From positions 234,187,560 to 234,251,559 of the forward strand of contig NC_039358.1 of NCBI RefSeq assembly GCF_003573695.1: 64,000 nucleotides of DNA, read 5' to 3'. The notes beneath the pieces were generated by a model, which was not told the DNA's origin, searched no databases, and saw only the letters and a program-made list of their open reading frames with translations. The position numbers were made by a program, and so were the translations under genes. Source of the stretch: Papaver somniferum. Its lineage: Eukaryota > Streptophyta > Magnoliopsida > Ranunculales > Papaveraceae. Of this stretch, positions 46,812 through 55,872 are shown piece by piece. How positions within the stretch are numbered: position 1 is the first letter of the stretch; each line of letters begins with the position of its first letter.

Positions 46812-47884
46812 GTATGTATTCGATTTCTCATTATAACCCATTTTTGTTACCGTTGTCATTCGTATACAATTATCAAAACAAGTATGCTGGTGCTTTTGTT
46901 TGAAATTATTTTACTTTCAAGGATCATACATGACATGTTACTAGATTAGTGCCCTTAATATCTCATCATGAACTGGCATTTTAGCATTAAGTACATGAAT
47001 TATGGATCGATTTGGATTTTAGCTCAGTTGGCTGGGGGCTGACAGTCAAAGTCTTATTTTAGCATGTAGTACATGAATTGTTAACCAGAAGGATTGGTTT
47101 TGAATTCGAATTTGGTTTGTTTATGGACAATGGTTGTTTCCGTGAAAATATACAGCAAGTGAGATCTATGTCGTTGGTTTTAATCGACAAATGGTTTAAG
47201 TAGACATGGTTTGTTTAGAATTGAATGTCTTGCTGGGATGGAGATGCAATAGCTTTAGTAATCAACAGCAATCCTAAATCTGGTGTTTGAGGAAATGCTT
47301 TGCTAAACATGTGAAAAACAAAAGGGCATGAGAGAATTCCCATATTAGTTTTCAGTTCACTTATATTTTCATTTGTTGCCATATCTTTTGATTAGTTTTT
47401 ATGAAATGGCTAAAACATTACAAATTCAAGTGTGCCTGTTGGTATCGTAGGCTTTTGCTGATTCGTTTTTTTTTTTCTTTTTATGTTTCTGATGTTCAGT
47501 AATTCTATTTGTCTAGATAAATTTCACTTGCTTAGTTAATTCTATTCTATCATAATATGACCAATAATCATGTCTGGATAGTTCCTTATAATTGTGTTCG
47601 TTGGTGCTTACCTGGAACTATCAATGTATGGAATGATTTATTGATGGTTGTCTTACAGAATGAAGATGGTCACTCCTCGAGTTAAGTAAATAATATAGAG
47701 TTTCATCTATCGTTTGGTGATCATGCTCCATATGTAATCCCATTAGGTTAATTTTGATCGAAAGCTGTAAAGAACTCATTGATATTTGCTAATTGTCATA
47801 CTTTTTTTTTAATATGCAGGTTGTTGTGATCAATTCTCAAAGTATTTGCTAAATGTCATATTTTTTTAATATGCAGGTTGTTGT
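46812..47884 (+). other. Intron-like DNA after the bZIP exons, with a duplicated splice-acceptor block
   Basis: T-rich intron sequence without exons. At its end a block of about 64 bp is present twice in tandem (about 47780-47832 and 47835-47893), each ending TTTAATATGCAGGTTGTTGT followed by (G/A)ATCAA, so the same candidate acceptor occurs twice. The sequence after it does not match the HY5 C-terminus. Confidence 0.5.
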
Positions 47885-47889
47885 AATCA

Positions 47890-48064
47890 AATCATAAGCG
47901 ACGAGGCGAGGCTAAGCCGAGCTGCACCAAATAAAAGTTCCTAAGCGTGTATCGGGACGGGACGAGGCGAAGCCGAGCTACACAAAATCAAAAATCCTAA
48001 GCAGGAATCTGGACGGGCGAGGCAAAGTGGTTTTCGGGTCGGCCCGATGCGTCAACAAATCTAG
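47890..48064. repeat. GC-rich degenerate tandem repeat, possible Helitron 3' end
   Basis: Three diverged units around CGACGAGGCGAAGCCGAGCT with AATCCTAAGC spacers, then GGGTCGGCCCGATGC and the end AACAAATCTAG|T. A second locus at 52660-53020 has the same units and also ends AAATCTAG|T. CTAG before a T, preceded by a short GC palindrome, fits a Helitron 3' terminus, but no 5' TC end or Rep/helicase gene was seen. Confidence 0.4.
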
Positions 48065-48574
48065 TAGTTTATACTACTGAAAATTAATTATGCCTCGTTC
48101 TCATCTCACTTCTTCTCATAGTTTTCTCTCTCTTCCTCCACTTTCTTTCTCTCTTTGCTATAGAAACGGCAAACAATGGAGTATTTGATTTCTCCGCTTT
48201 ATGTTCATCACTAATTATCACTCATAGATGATAGTGACTCATACTACTCATACATATTTTGAGTATAAATCTGTTATGTAAGCATCATAATAGCAACATC
48301 ACATAAGCACCTATTCGGCACAACATCAATTAGAGCATCATCAAATTGGATACAGATCTGCTATTATGTTCTTAGTTTTATGATTAGTTATTTTTATGTT
48401 GAAGATTAATTTTACTCTTCTCTACTTCTATAATCTAATCTCATTATGAATTTTATGCTCGTTTCATGTCTCTTTGTGAAATTATGTTGAGTGATTTGTT
48501 GGATGAAGATTCAGAAGAGCACACCAACCAAAAAAATTGTTTGATTTTAGATTTTGATCAATGCTCGGTCGATC
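48065..48574. other. Unassigned AT-rich DNA
   Basis: No gene or repeat recognised. CT-rich stretch at 48100-48160, then AT-rich sequence. Confidence 0.4.
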
Positions 48575-48751
48575 CAGTGTTGGACCTTACTGGGTCGTAC
48601 GGTTCGGTAGTTGAATCTCCCGGATTAGCCGGGTTTTGAAAACTAGAGCGGTTTTTATGAAATTTGTTGGGTCAGTGTTGAATCGGACCGGAAAAGTGAC
48701 TGGTTCGCGAGTTTTCCGGTCCGACCGATCCGGTCCGGTTCCTGAACACTG
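48575..48751. repeat. Possible small hAT-like MITE
   Basis: CAGTGTTGGACC at the left and CCGGTTCCTGAACACTG at the right form a weak terminal inverted repeat, with CCGGTCC motifs inside as in the hAT end at 44800-44951. No 8-bp flanking duplication was found, so this is tentative. Confidence 0.3.
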
Positions 48752-49920
48752 CCAAATATGCATAATAAAACTCACTCGGAAAGTGCCGAGTGAGCATGTA
48801 GAGTGCGTCCGAAATGAAACGTGATTTTTTTGCACCCGCTGAACCTAAAAACCAAATATGCCTTATGTAATTCCGCTTCACGAGCATAGTCGATCTATGA
48901 AGCCTAAGAACCGAAATGATTATGCTCGCGCGTTACTCAAGCAAATACCATTATCACAGCCAACCATTGAACATATGGATGGCTGTGACGATATTTAGCA
49001 AAATTAAAAACCTTGTTTAAATTAAAATCTCTCTTTTAAGAACACCAATATATAAAAAAAGAAAAAAAACTAGAAAATCATTGTGGATTTAAGTTGGCCA
49101 GGAGTCTGATTCTCGAGTAAGAAGACAGTGGGTCGTGCCCTATTGGCTAGGTTCGTGTAGGGGGCTTTTATGTCTAACATTGGTGTAAAAAAAAAACCCA
49201 CTCTTTCACCATTTTTTCTCGCATGAATGACATTTTGACGGTGATACACGTTACGTATTCCTCTGACGGTACCCCACCACCCCGGTAATACTAAAAATCC
49301 TCCACTTTTATATCCCAAAAATTTCACATCCCTATGTGTCCATGTTTTATTGGCTCACTTTTAAAGAGGACCCCCTGTTTTTCTCAGGTGGGATAGACTG
49401 ACGATGAAATCTACGGTGGATAAAAGTGACACATAGAGGTGTAAAATTGTGGTGTAAAAGTGGAGATAAATAGCAGCTTCGCCACCACCCTCCTCAGTAA
49501 AGACTTCTAGTAGACTATTTACCATGAACGATTTTTTGGGGACCATGGTTTTTTTGGGGGGACCATGGTTTTATTTTGGGTAAAGGCATTAGAAGTAATT
49601 TTAGGTCATCCCATATCTAGTTATTTATTTAATACCTAATCTACCCTCTTAATTAATTTTAGGTTATGATTAGTGAATGATTTAGTTAAAAATAATTAGT
49701 GAGATTAAATTAAAAGATGGATTTATTATTAGTTGAGTAGAATTATTGAGAAAGTAGAGTTAGAGAAGATGAAGGAGAAAAACATGGAAAATAATTTTTT
49801 TTCTAATTCACTAAGTTTGAGTATTCAAATGATGAAAACTCATCTGATTCTTCATCTCCATCCTCTCCTAGAATATTTTTTAATCTTCAAAATGATCCGG
49901 ATTTGAACTGGATTTTGAAC
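48752..49920. other. Intergenic DNA with possible MITE and decayed ORF
   Basis: GGGGACCATGG occurs twice 18 bp apart at about 49540-49570, followed by AT-rich DNA. At 49790-49920 one frame reads ENSSDSSSPSSPRIFFNLQ and NDPDLNWILN, protein-like but too short to assign. TACACGTTACGTAT at about 49245 recurs at about 54905. No complete gene seen. Confidence 0.35.
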
Positions 49921-50420
49921 AGTTCGGTTACTTTATATGAAGAAGAAGTAACCGAACTCATCTGAAGCTGTAGTTCGGTTGCCCCGTGAGATGAACAAGT
50001 AACCGAACTTATATGAAAGTGTAGTTCGATTACTTGTTCCAAACACGCAGGTTACCGAACTCTCAAATAATAGAATTTCTAGGAGTTACAACGTTATGTT
50101 CGGTTGGTTCTCAACTAACCGAACTTTGGTGTACAAAGTTCGGTTGGTTCGCAAACTGCATGCACTTTTGATCTAACCGAACTTTACGTAATATAAGAGT
50201 ATATAAGTTTACAAAGTTCGGTTCTTTCGCAAATTTGAACCTAACAGCTAACCTACTGAACTCCGAGTTCGGTTTCTGCGATAAAATTATGACGTTACCG
50301 AACTTAACAAACAAAAAAAATGTGAAGTTCCAGCGTCTATTAGCTAAGTTCGGTTACTTTGTAGTTTTAAAAGTTTTTGCGAACAAACCGAATTCTATTG
50401 GCTAAGTTCGGTTACATTTT
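49921..50420. repeat. Array of AGTTCGGTTA motifs in alternating orientation
   Basis: About 17 copies of AGTTCGGTTA or its reverse complement TAACCGAACT occur in 500 bp. They alternate between the strands from 49921 to 50410, so neighbouring copies can pair. Examples are AGTTCGGTTACTT with AAGTAACCGAACT at 49921-49958, and GTTCGGTTGGTT with AACTAACCGAAC at 50098-50124. Spacing is irregular (about 15-45 bp) and the sequence between motifs is not conserved. See Findings. Confidence 0.8.
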
Positions 50421-50788
50421 TCTCCTATATTATAAGGATATATAGTAATTATACTTGCACAAGTCCCTCCACATCCTCCATTCGCATTTTCAAGTTTCTT
50501 GGTATAGTATTGTAGTAGGCAAGTTAGATGTGAAGTAGATAATATTGTGGATATTGCTGGCAATAGGTGGTGATGGATGCCTCAAGAGAGTAGTGTATCT
50601 GGGTAACGTTGTTGGTGGTCTTAACAAGTTCAAACTTCATTTTTATTCTCCTTGGTTAATCTATAAAAGTGCAGTGAGGTCTATGAAAGTCTTCACTGAC
50701 CTTTATTTAATTTTCCTGAATAACAACCTGCCAGTTTGAAATTTTGGATGTCACTTCGGCTGATTCTAAGTAAATAATAATGTCTACA
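50421..50788. other. Unassigned DNA between the motif array and the MITE
   Basis: No gene recognised. The bases ACA at 50786-50788 are the left target duplication of the adjoining MITE. Confidence 0.4.
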
Positions 50789-51067
50789 CACTACAAAATA
50801 AGTAGTTTCTAGGGACAGGCTGTTTTTTCAAAACCGTCCCTAAAGAGGGTTATTTGGGACGCTCATGGAGTATTCGTCCCTATTAGTGATCAAATTTTTA
50901 AATTAAGGCAATAATATGACCGTCCCTAAAAGAAATGACGACCAAATAGTATTAGTGACGGTGGAACAGGGGACGGTCAAAAAAACGTCACTAATATCTT
51001 TTTGGGACGGATTTGGGCCTCTTGCGACGCTTTTTAGCCGTCCCAAGAAGCCTTTTGTTTTGTAGTG
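50789..51067. mobile_element. CACTA-type MITE (279 bp)
   Basis: Ends CACTACAAAATAAG and CTTTTGTTTTGTAGTG are inverted repeats beginning CACTACAAAA, flanked by the 3-bp duplication ACA (50786-50788, 51068-51070). The interior repeats GTCCCTA, GGGACG and GACGGT motifs in both orientations as subterminal repeats. No coding capacity. It lies about 200 bp before the first laccase exon. Confidence 0.9.
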
Positions 51068-51279
51068 ACATATACTTAGGTTTATGTACTTTTGTAGGAT
51101 CTGGGTCAAGAGAATCGAAATTATGCGAATCCAAGCACGTTTCTAAATTAGCACATCAGTTTAGCAACCACACAACAACATTTCCATTAGGATCTAAATG
51201 CACACACCTTCTCCATGTATATGTTCTAGGACTTGACCAATGTATATTGGCACTGAAATGCACTGTGCCCAAGTGTTCC

Positions 51280-52267
51280 GCGTGGATACGTTAAATATGT
51301 GTTCCTGGACCAACAATTTATGCTAGAGAAGGAGATACAGTTCTTATAAACGTTACCAACCACGCTCAATACAATATGTCCATTCATTGGTACGTATACA
51401 AAACCGCATACAATACATGCTAGCATGGCATCCATATCTCGGAATGTGTATGACTTATTATTTGGACTAATAATCATCACATTATAAATTTGCAGGCACG
51501 GATTGAAGCAGTTTCGCAACGGTTGGGCAGATGGACCAGCATACGTAACACAGTGTCCAATTCAAACTGGAAATAGCTACACCTATGCTTTCAACGTAAC
51601 AGGCCAAAGAGGAACACTTTGGTGGCATGCACATATTCTTTGATTAAGAGCAACTGTATATGGTGCAATTATCCTCATGCCCAAAGAAGGAACTCCATTT
51701 TCGTTCCCCCAACAAGTCAGTATCGTCCTAGGTCAGTAATCATTTACATATTTAGCGGTCTATTGATCATTAATTTATTATGATCAACGTTTCTTTACAG
51801 ACTTAACTCAAAATCTCGCTTATTTAATTATGGAACATAGGAATGGTGGAACACCGACGTTGAAGAGTTGGTTAATCAAGGGAACAAGTTGGGTTTACCA
51901 CCAAATATGTCTGATGCACATACCATCAATGGGAAACCAGGGCCACTCTTCCCTTGCTCGAATAAACGTAAGAACGTGAAGTATTCCACGGCTTTTAATT
52001 TAACATCTATATTAGAACCGTTTTCAAGAAATGCAAACAACTTTAAAACAAACCGACATATATTGCCATTTGATTATTTTTGCTAATTTACTTCTCCTTT
52101 GTATGGTTTAGATATTTGTTACGGAGGTTGAACAAGGAAAAAGCTACTTACTACGGATATTCAATGCTGCACTCAACGACGAACTTTTCTTTGCCTTAGC
52201 CGGTCATAATTTCACAGTGGTGGAGATTGATGCAGTCTATGTAAAGCCCTTCACAACTGAAGCTATT
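51280..52267 (+). pseudogene. Laccase (multicopper oxidase) pseudogene, 5' half
   Basis: Four exons with GT/AG introns match plant laccases. Exon A (about 51296-51389) reads [20 protein letters not shown] and ends in the split H-W-H motif. Exon B (51496-51731) reads [20 protein letters not shown] and [11 protein letters not shown], then a TGA for the conserved Trp. Exon C (51841-51967) reads EWWNTDVEELVNQGNKLG and SDAHTINGKPGPLFPCSN. Exon D (52112-52267) reads [20 protein letters not shown] and [20 protein letters not shown], after which homology stops. Two His pairs of the trinuclear copper site (HWH, HAH) are preserved. Laccases oxidise monolignols in the cell wall. The stop, the missing signal-peptide exon and the missing second half show decay. 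Confidence 0.85.
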
Positions 52268-52655
52268 TTAATTGTGAATATTAGGTTGATCACATGACAA
52301 TGTTTACTCCTGTGCAGTGAACTTAGTGCTGCTAAATCCAAGCAAAAGAAGTGGCGGATGCACCCGACAGGTGGCTCTAAAAATATTTACTAATCTAAAT
52401 AGTGAAGCACCTGCATTCACATGACTTTTACTACTCCTATGACTTTGTACTCTGGCATAGTTGGTAACTAATCTAAATAATATTTACTAATTATTTGCCT
52501 GAGATGGTGAGTTATATGAAGCACCTGCATTCACATTCACTTTTGGTTATAATATAATATATGATTTACTAATGTGTGTACTAAATGTTTGCTTAATTTT
52601 TTGATCCTCATGAATTGGATGTGCCGATGTGATAACTCATTTGTATTGCAACTAA
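52268..52655. other. Unassigned DNA after the laccase relic
   Basis: No gene recognised. It contains a loose repeat (ATTTACTAATCTAAATA and GAAGCACCTGCATTCACAT occur twice, about 52382-52425 and 52470-52540), a local duplication. Confidence 0.4.
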
Positions 52656-53022
52656 ATCAAAAATCCTAAGCGACGGGGCGAGGCGGAGCCGAGCCATACC
52701 AAATCAAAAAATTTAAGCGACGGGGCGAGACCGAGCCATAAAGCGATGGGGTGAGGCGGAGCCGAGCCATATCAAATCAAAAATCCTAAGTGACGGGACG
52801 AGGCGAAACCGAGCCACTCCAAATTAAAAATGCACGACGGGGCGAGGCGAAGTCACGTCACACCAAACCAAGAATATGTTTAGAGTGATATTCCCCTGTT
52901 CTTCTCAAATCGCCGAGCCACACCAAATTAAATAGGGACAGGACGGAACGAGACGAAGCTTTACCAAAGATGGTTTTGGGGTCCGTCGGATACGTAGCAT
53001 GGGCCCAAAATCTAGTTACTGT
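52656..53022. repeat. GC-rich tandem repeat, second locus, possible Helitron 3' end
   Basis: Units of about 45 bp around GACGGGGCGAGGCGGAGCCG with AAATCAAAAATCCTAAG spacers, four to six copies, then GGGGTCCGTCGGATACG and the end GGGCCCAAAATCTAG|T at about 53016. Units and ending match 47890-48064. Confidence 0.45.
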
Positions 53023-54365
53023 TGAAGCTCTAAGAAAATTTTACTATCAACTGTTGTAATTATGAAATAAACAAATATTTATGGGCATGACTTCAGCAAA
53101 ATTGTGCACACAAATATTTCAAGGTGTACATTTTTGATGTTTTCTCATGTGCTTTTTGTAACAGCACAGTTTCTATATCTGGTTTGCTCCCTCCAATCTA
53201 AACCCCACATTTGGGAAATGGCGAATCCCATCTGTACTTGAATGTGATTCAAATCCTAGATATGTAGTGTAGATTGGAATGAGCAGAGTAGGGAGGTGGA
53301 GAATAGGGAGGTGAATAGCATTTCTTTTTCTATATATACACTTTTTTTTTCGGAGAAGATGATAAATCCTCAAATGATATATTGATTTGATCGAGTCTCA
53401 AAACTATGAGAATCATTAGCTGTTACAAGATTGATGCAATTCATAATATATAGACAGTGCAAGATGGATTCTAATCTTTCATTTGTCCAAATATTTTGGA
53501 TACCATTTCTATTACAATAACCAGCTATGTTTGTTGCCTTAGTAATATTGAATCTTGATGTTAAAACGAAAGCAGAAACTTTAAAGTTAATACAATTTTC
53601 AGGTCCTGTTTCAAAATATTCACTAATGTTTCTATATATACACACGATGCTACTTAATGTATAAATTTAATTAGCCTTTATGTTGGATATTTTCAACAAA
53701 TCCTTAATTTGTAGGCGCTATACAGAGTTTTCGGTGATCGACCTGAACATAAATATCGTTTTTCCAAATAGACACCATTGTTGGAAGAGATGTCTATTCG
53801 CACTGAAAGGATGCATGTCGGAGATGAAGAGTTATCTTCAACAGATGCTAAACTCTCTATAAATTGCGTCTTTGTTTTCCATTCAAAACACATCAAAAAC
53901 TCTCTCTATTTTCTCTCTAACAAGCATCATCAGAGTCAAAATCTGTGTGTTCTTGGCTAGGTCAAGGTTGTACAATCTTTGAATCTCACATTGTTGTAGG
54001 GCTTCAAGTATCCTGAAGGCAATATTTGTTGACCTATTTGTACTCGCCAATTCAATTGGGAAGGGTCGAATAATTGTCGAAAAAAATCTATTTTAAAGCC
54101 TTGAACCTAGAAGACAACATTTTTTTCTTCATCCTGTTTTAGTGTCAATTTTCCAACACTTTCTTATCCAAAAGTTAAATTGCGAAAATGAATTTCTGAT
54201 TACATAGGCATGCAGTAGTTCTGTTTCAAGTTTTGCCATGACCATGAGGCTTTAAATCTAAAGACATCTTAATGATTGGTATATCCGTTGCCACGGTGGG
54301 ATGACCGGCCGACCGAAGAAAAATTTGAAGATGGGGTTTGTCTGCGACTATTTTCATCCCATCAG
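53023..54365. other. Intergenic DNA without a recognised gene
   Basis: AT-rich, with short ORFs only, none resembling a known protein. CTATATATACAC occurs at about 53330 and 53630. Confidence 0.4.
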
Positions 54366-54369
54366 AAAA

Positions 54370-54612
54370 TATGATGCTTTCGCTTTGTTTCAAAAAAAGT
54401 GATATTTTCGCTCAGTTTCAGAAGAAGTGATATTTTCGCTCAGTTTCAGAAAAAGTGATACTTTCGTTCTGTTTCAGAAAAAATGATACTCGCTCCGTTT
54501 TAGAAAAGTGATATTTTCGCTCCGTTTCAGAAAAAAGTGATATTTTCGCTATGTTTCAGAAAAAATGATACTTTAGCCCCGTTTTAGAAAAATTGATAAT
54601 TTCGCTCCGAAA
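54370..54612. repeat. Minisatellite, unit about 28-30 bp, about 8 copies
   Basis: Repeats of AGTGATATTTTCGCTC followed by CGTTTCAGAAAA, diverged (ATGATACTTT, GTTCTGTTTC) and of variable length. Not coding. Confidence 0.8.
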
Positions 54613-55056
54613 AGAAGTAACTACCAAAAAGAAATCAAATCTTTCTATGTCAATTGATCACTTACTATTTTCAAAAAAAGAAAAAAAATGGTCATACAAA
54701 GGTCTTTCTCGCTTCGTTCGGTCGGCCCGAATATATGCAGTGTCTGAGAAAGGGATGGAAGTACTGCCTCATAAAGTATGTGTATCTTTTAGGTCCCGTC
54801 AAATTATTTCAGATTATTTGCCAAAATTCTAATCAAGCTAGAATTTTCAAAAAAATTTATTCCATGGAAGACACTCCGTTATGTGGGACTTGCCATGGAA
54901 TGGTACACGTTACGTATCCTCCCACCCTACCCTACGAGTAAAAATCGTGTAGAGACCTATTTAGACTCAACACCCAACCGCTTCTTCATTTTCCAAAAAC
55001 CATACATCTAGCTAAACATCACATTCTTTGCGCCCCTACAAAATTTTATTCTCAAG
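54613..55056. other. Intergenic DNA left of element E
   Basis: No gene recognised. ACATA at 55057-55061 is the left target duplication of element E. Confidence 0.4.
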
Positions 55057-55061
55057 ACATA

Positions 55062-55537
55062 TGTAGTTGTAAGATTTTTTACAACTACCCTCTACTCAAA
55101 TTAATCCAATTTCTAAGTGATTATTATGAATTCTTATTTGGTTAATTGAATATTGAGAATGTTTACAAGATAGATTCAAGTATTACAACAATTTTACTTG
55201 AAACCTAGATTAACTTTCTGTCTCTCTCTATTTCTTGATCAAGACTTATCCTTTCACCCTTACAAGTAATGACCTCTCTCCTTTATATAGAATTTTACAT
55301 AGTGGATGACAGCTAAGATACCCACTATTTTCGGGATCACTATGCGACACATTCTCTCATATACAATCGCTCATCTTCGCATAGCATACCTCTTCGTACA
55401 GTTCTTCACACTTTACTCGTGACTTTGCTGACATCATCTGGTGCGTCATCTCAACTTTGCTGTGTGCGTTGCTGTTCGCTTATGTTGTATTCTTTACTTT
55501 GCGTGATTACTAACGTGTGCGATATTTAACTCCTACA
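55062..55537 (-). repeat. 3' LTR of element E, with a fold-back at its outer end
   Basis: Bounded by ACATA on the left and, on the right, by AGAAGAGGCAAA (minus strand, polypurine tract, 55538-55549). Its outer end TAGTTGTAAGATTTTTTACA followed by ACTA is a palindrome whose arms are TAGTTGTAA and TTACAACTA. The outer arm is absent from the inner end of the other LTR. Confidence 0.75.
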
Positions 55538-55872
55538 TTTGCCTCTTCTCATATTGCTTATTCTTCAGAGTGAGCGATATGAGAAATTCTCCTTTTGCAA
55601 ATCTCACATGCTTGTATTTTTTCATTTTACTTTGCCGACAATTTTCCCTATTTCAAGCTCTCCTTATGTACGCGTGTCCTTTTAACCACTCATCTTTCAA
55701 CACGTCCTTTTTAACCATATATTTTTATCCGTTCATTTCTTCGCATTAATGATAATAAATCTTGAAAAACTGGTCGCTCTTTCTTATATATTCTCTTCTA
55801 CCTTTCCCCTTTTATCTCTTTCATTTTTCTTCACCTTCTCTGCAATTTTATACTCTTCATTCCCATTCTTCA
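55538..55872 (+). promoter_or_regulatory. Region upstream of the antisense gene of element E
   Basis: Lies between the 3' LTR of E and the ATG of the plus-strand gene. TCTTATATATTCTCTTC at about 55782-55798, some 80 bp upstream of the ATG, is a plausible TATA box. Promoter activity is inferred. Confidence 0.4.

Noticed and set aside
48575..48751. hAT-like MITE with target duplication
   Set aside because: Termini are weak and the flanking 8-bp sequences (GGTCGATC and CCAAATAT) differ; kept only as a low-confidence repeat.
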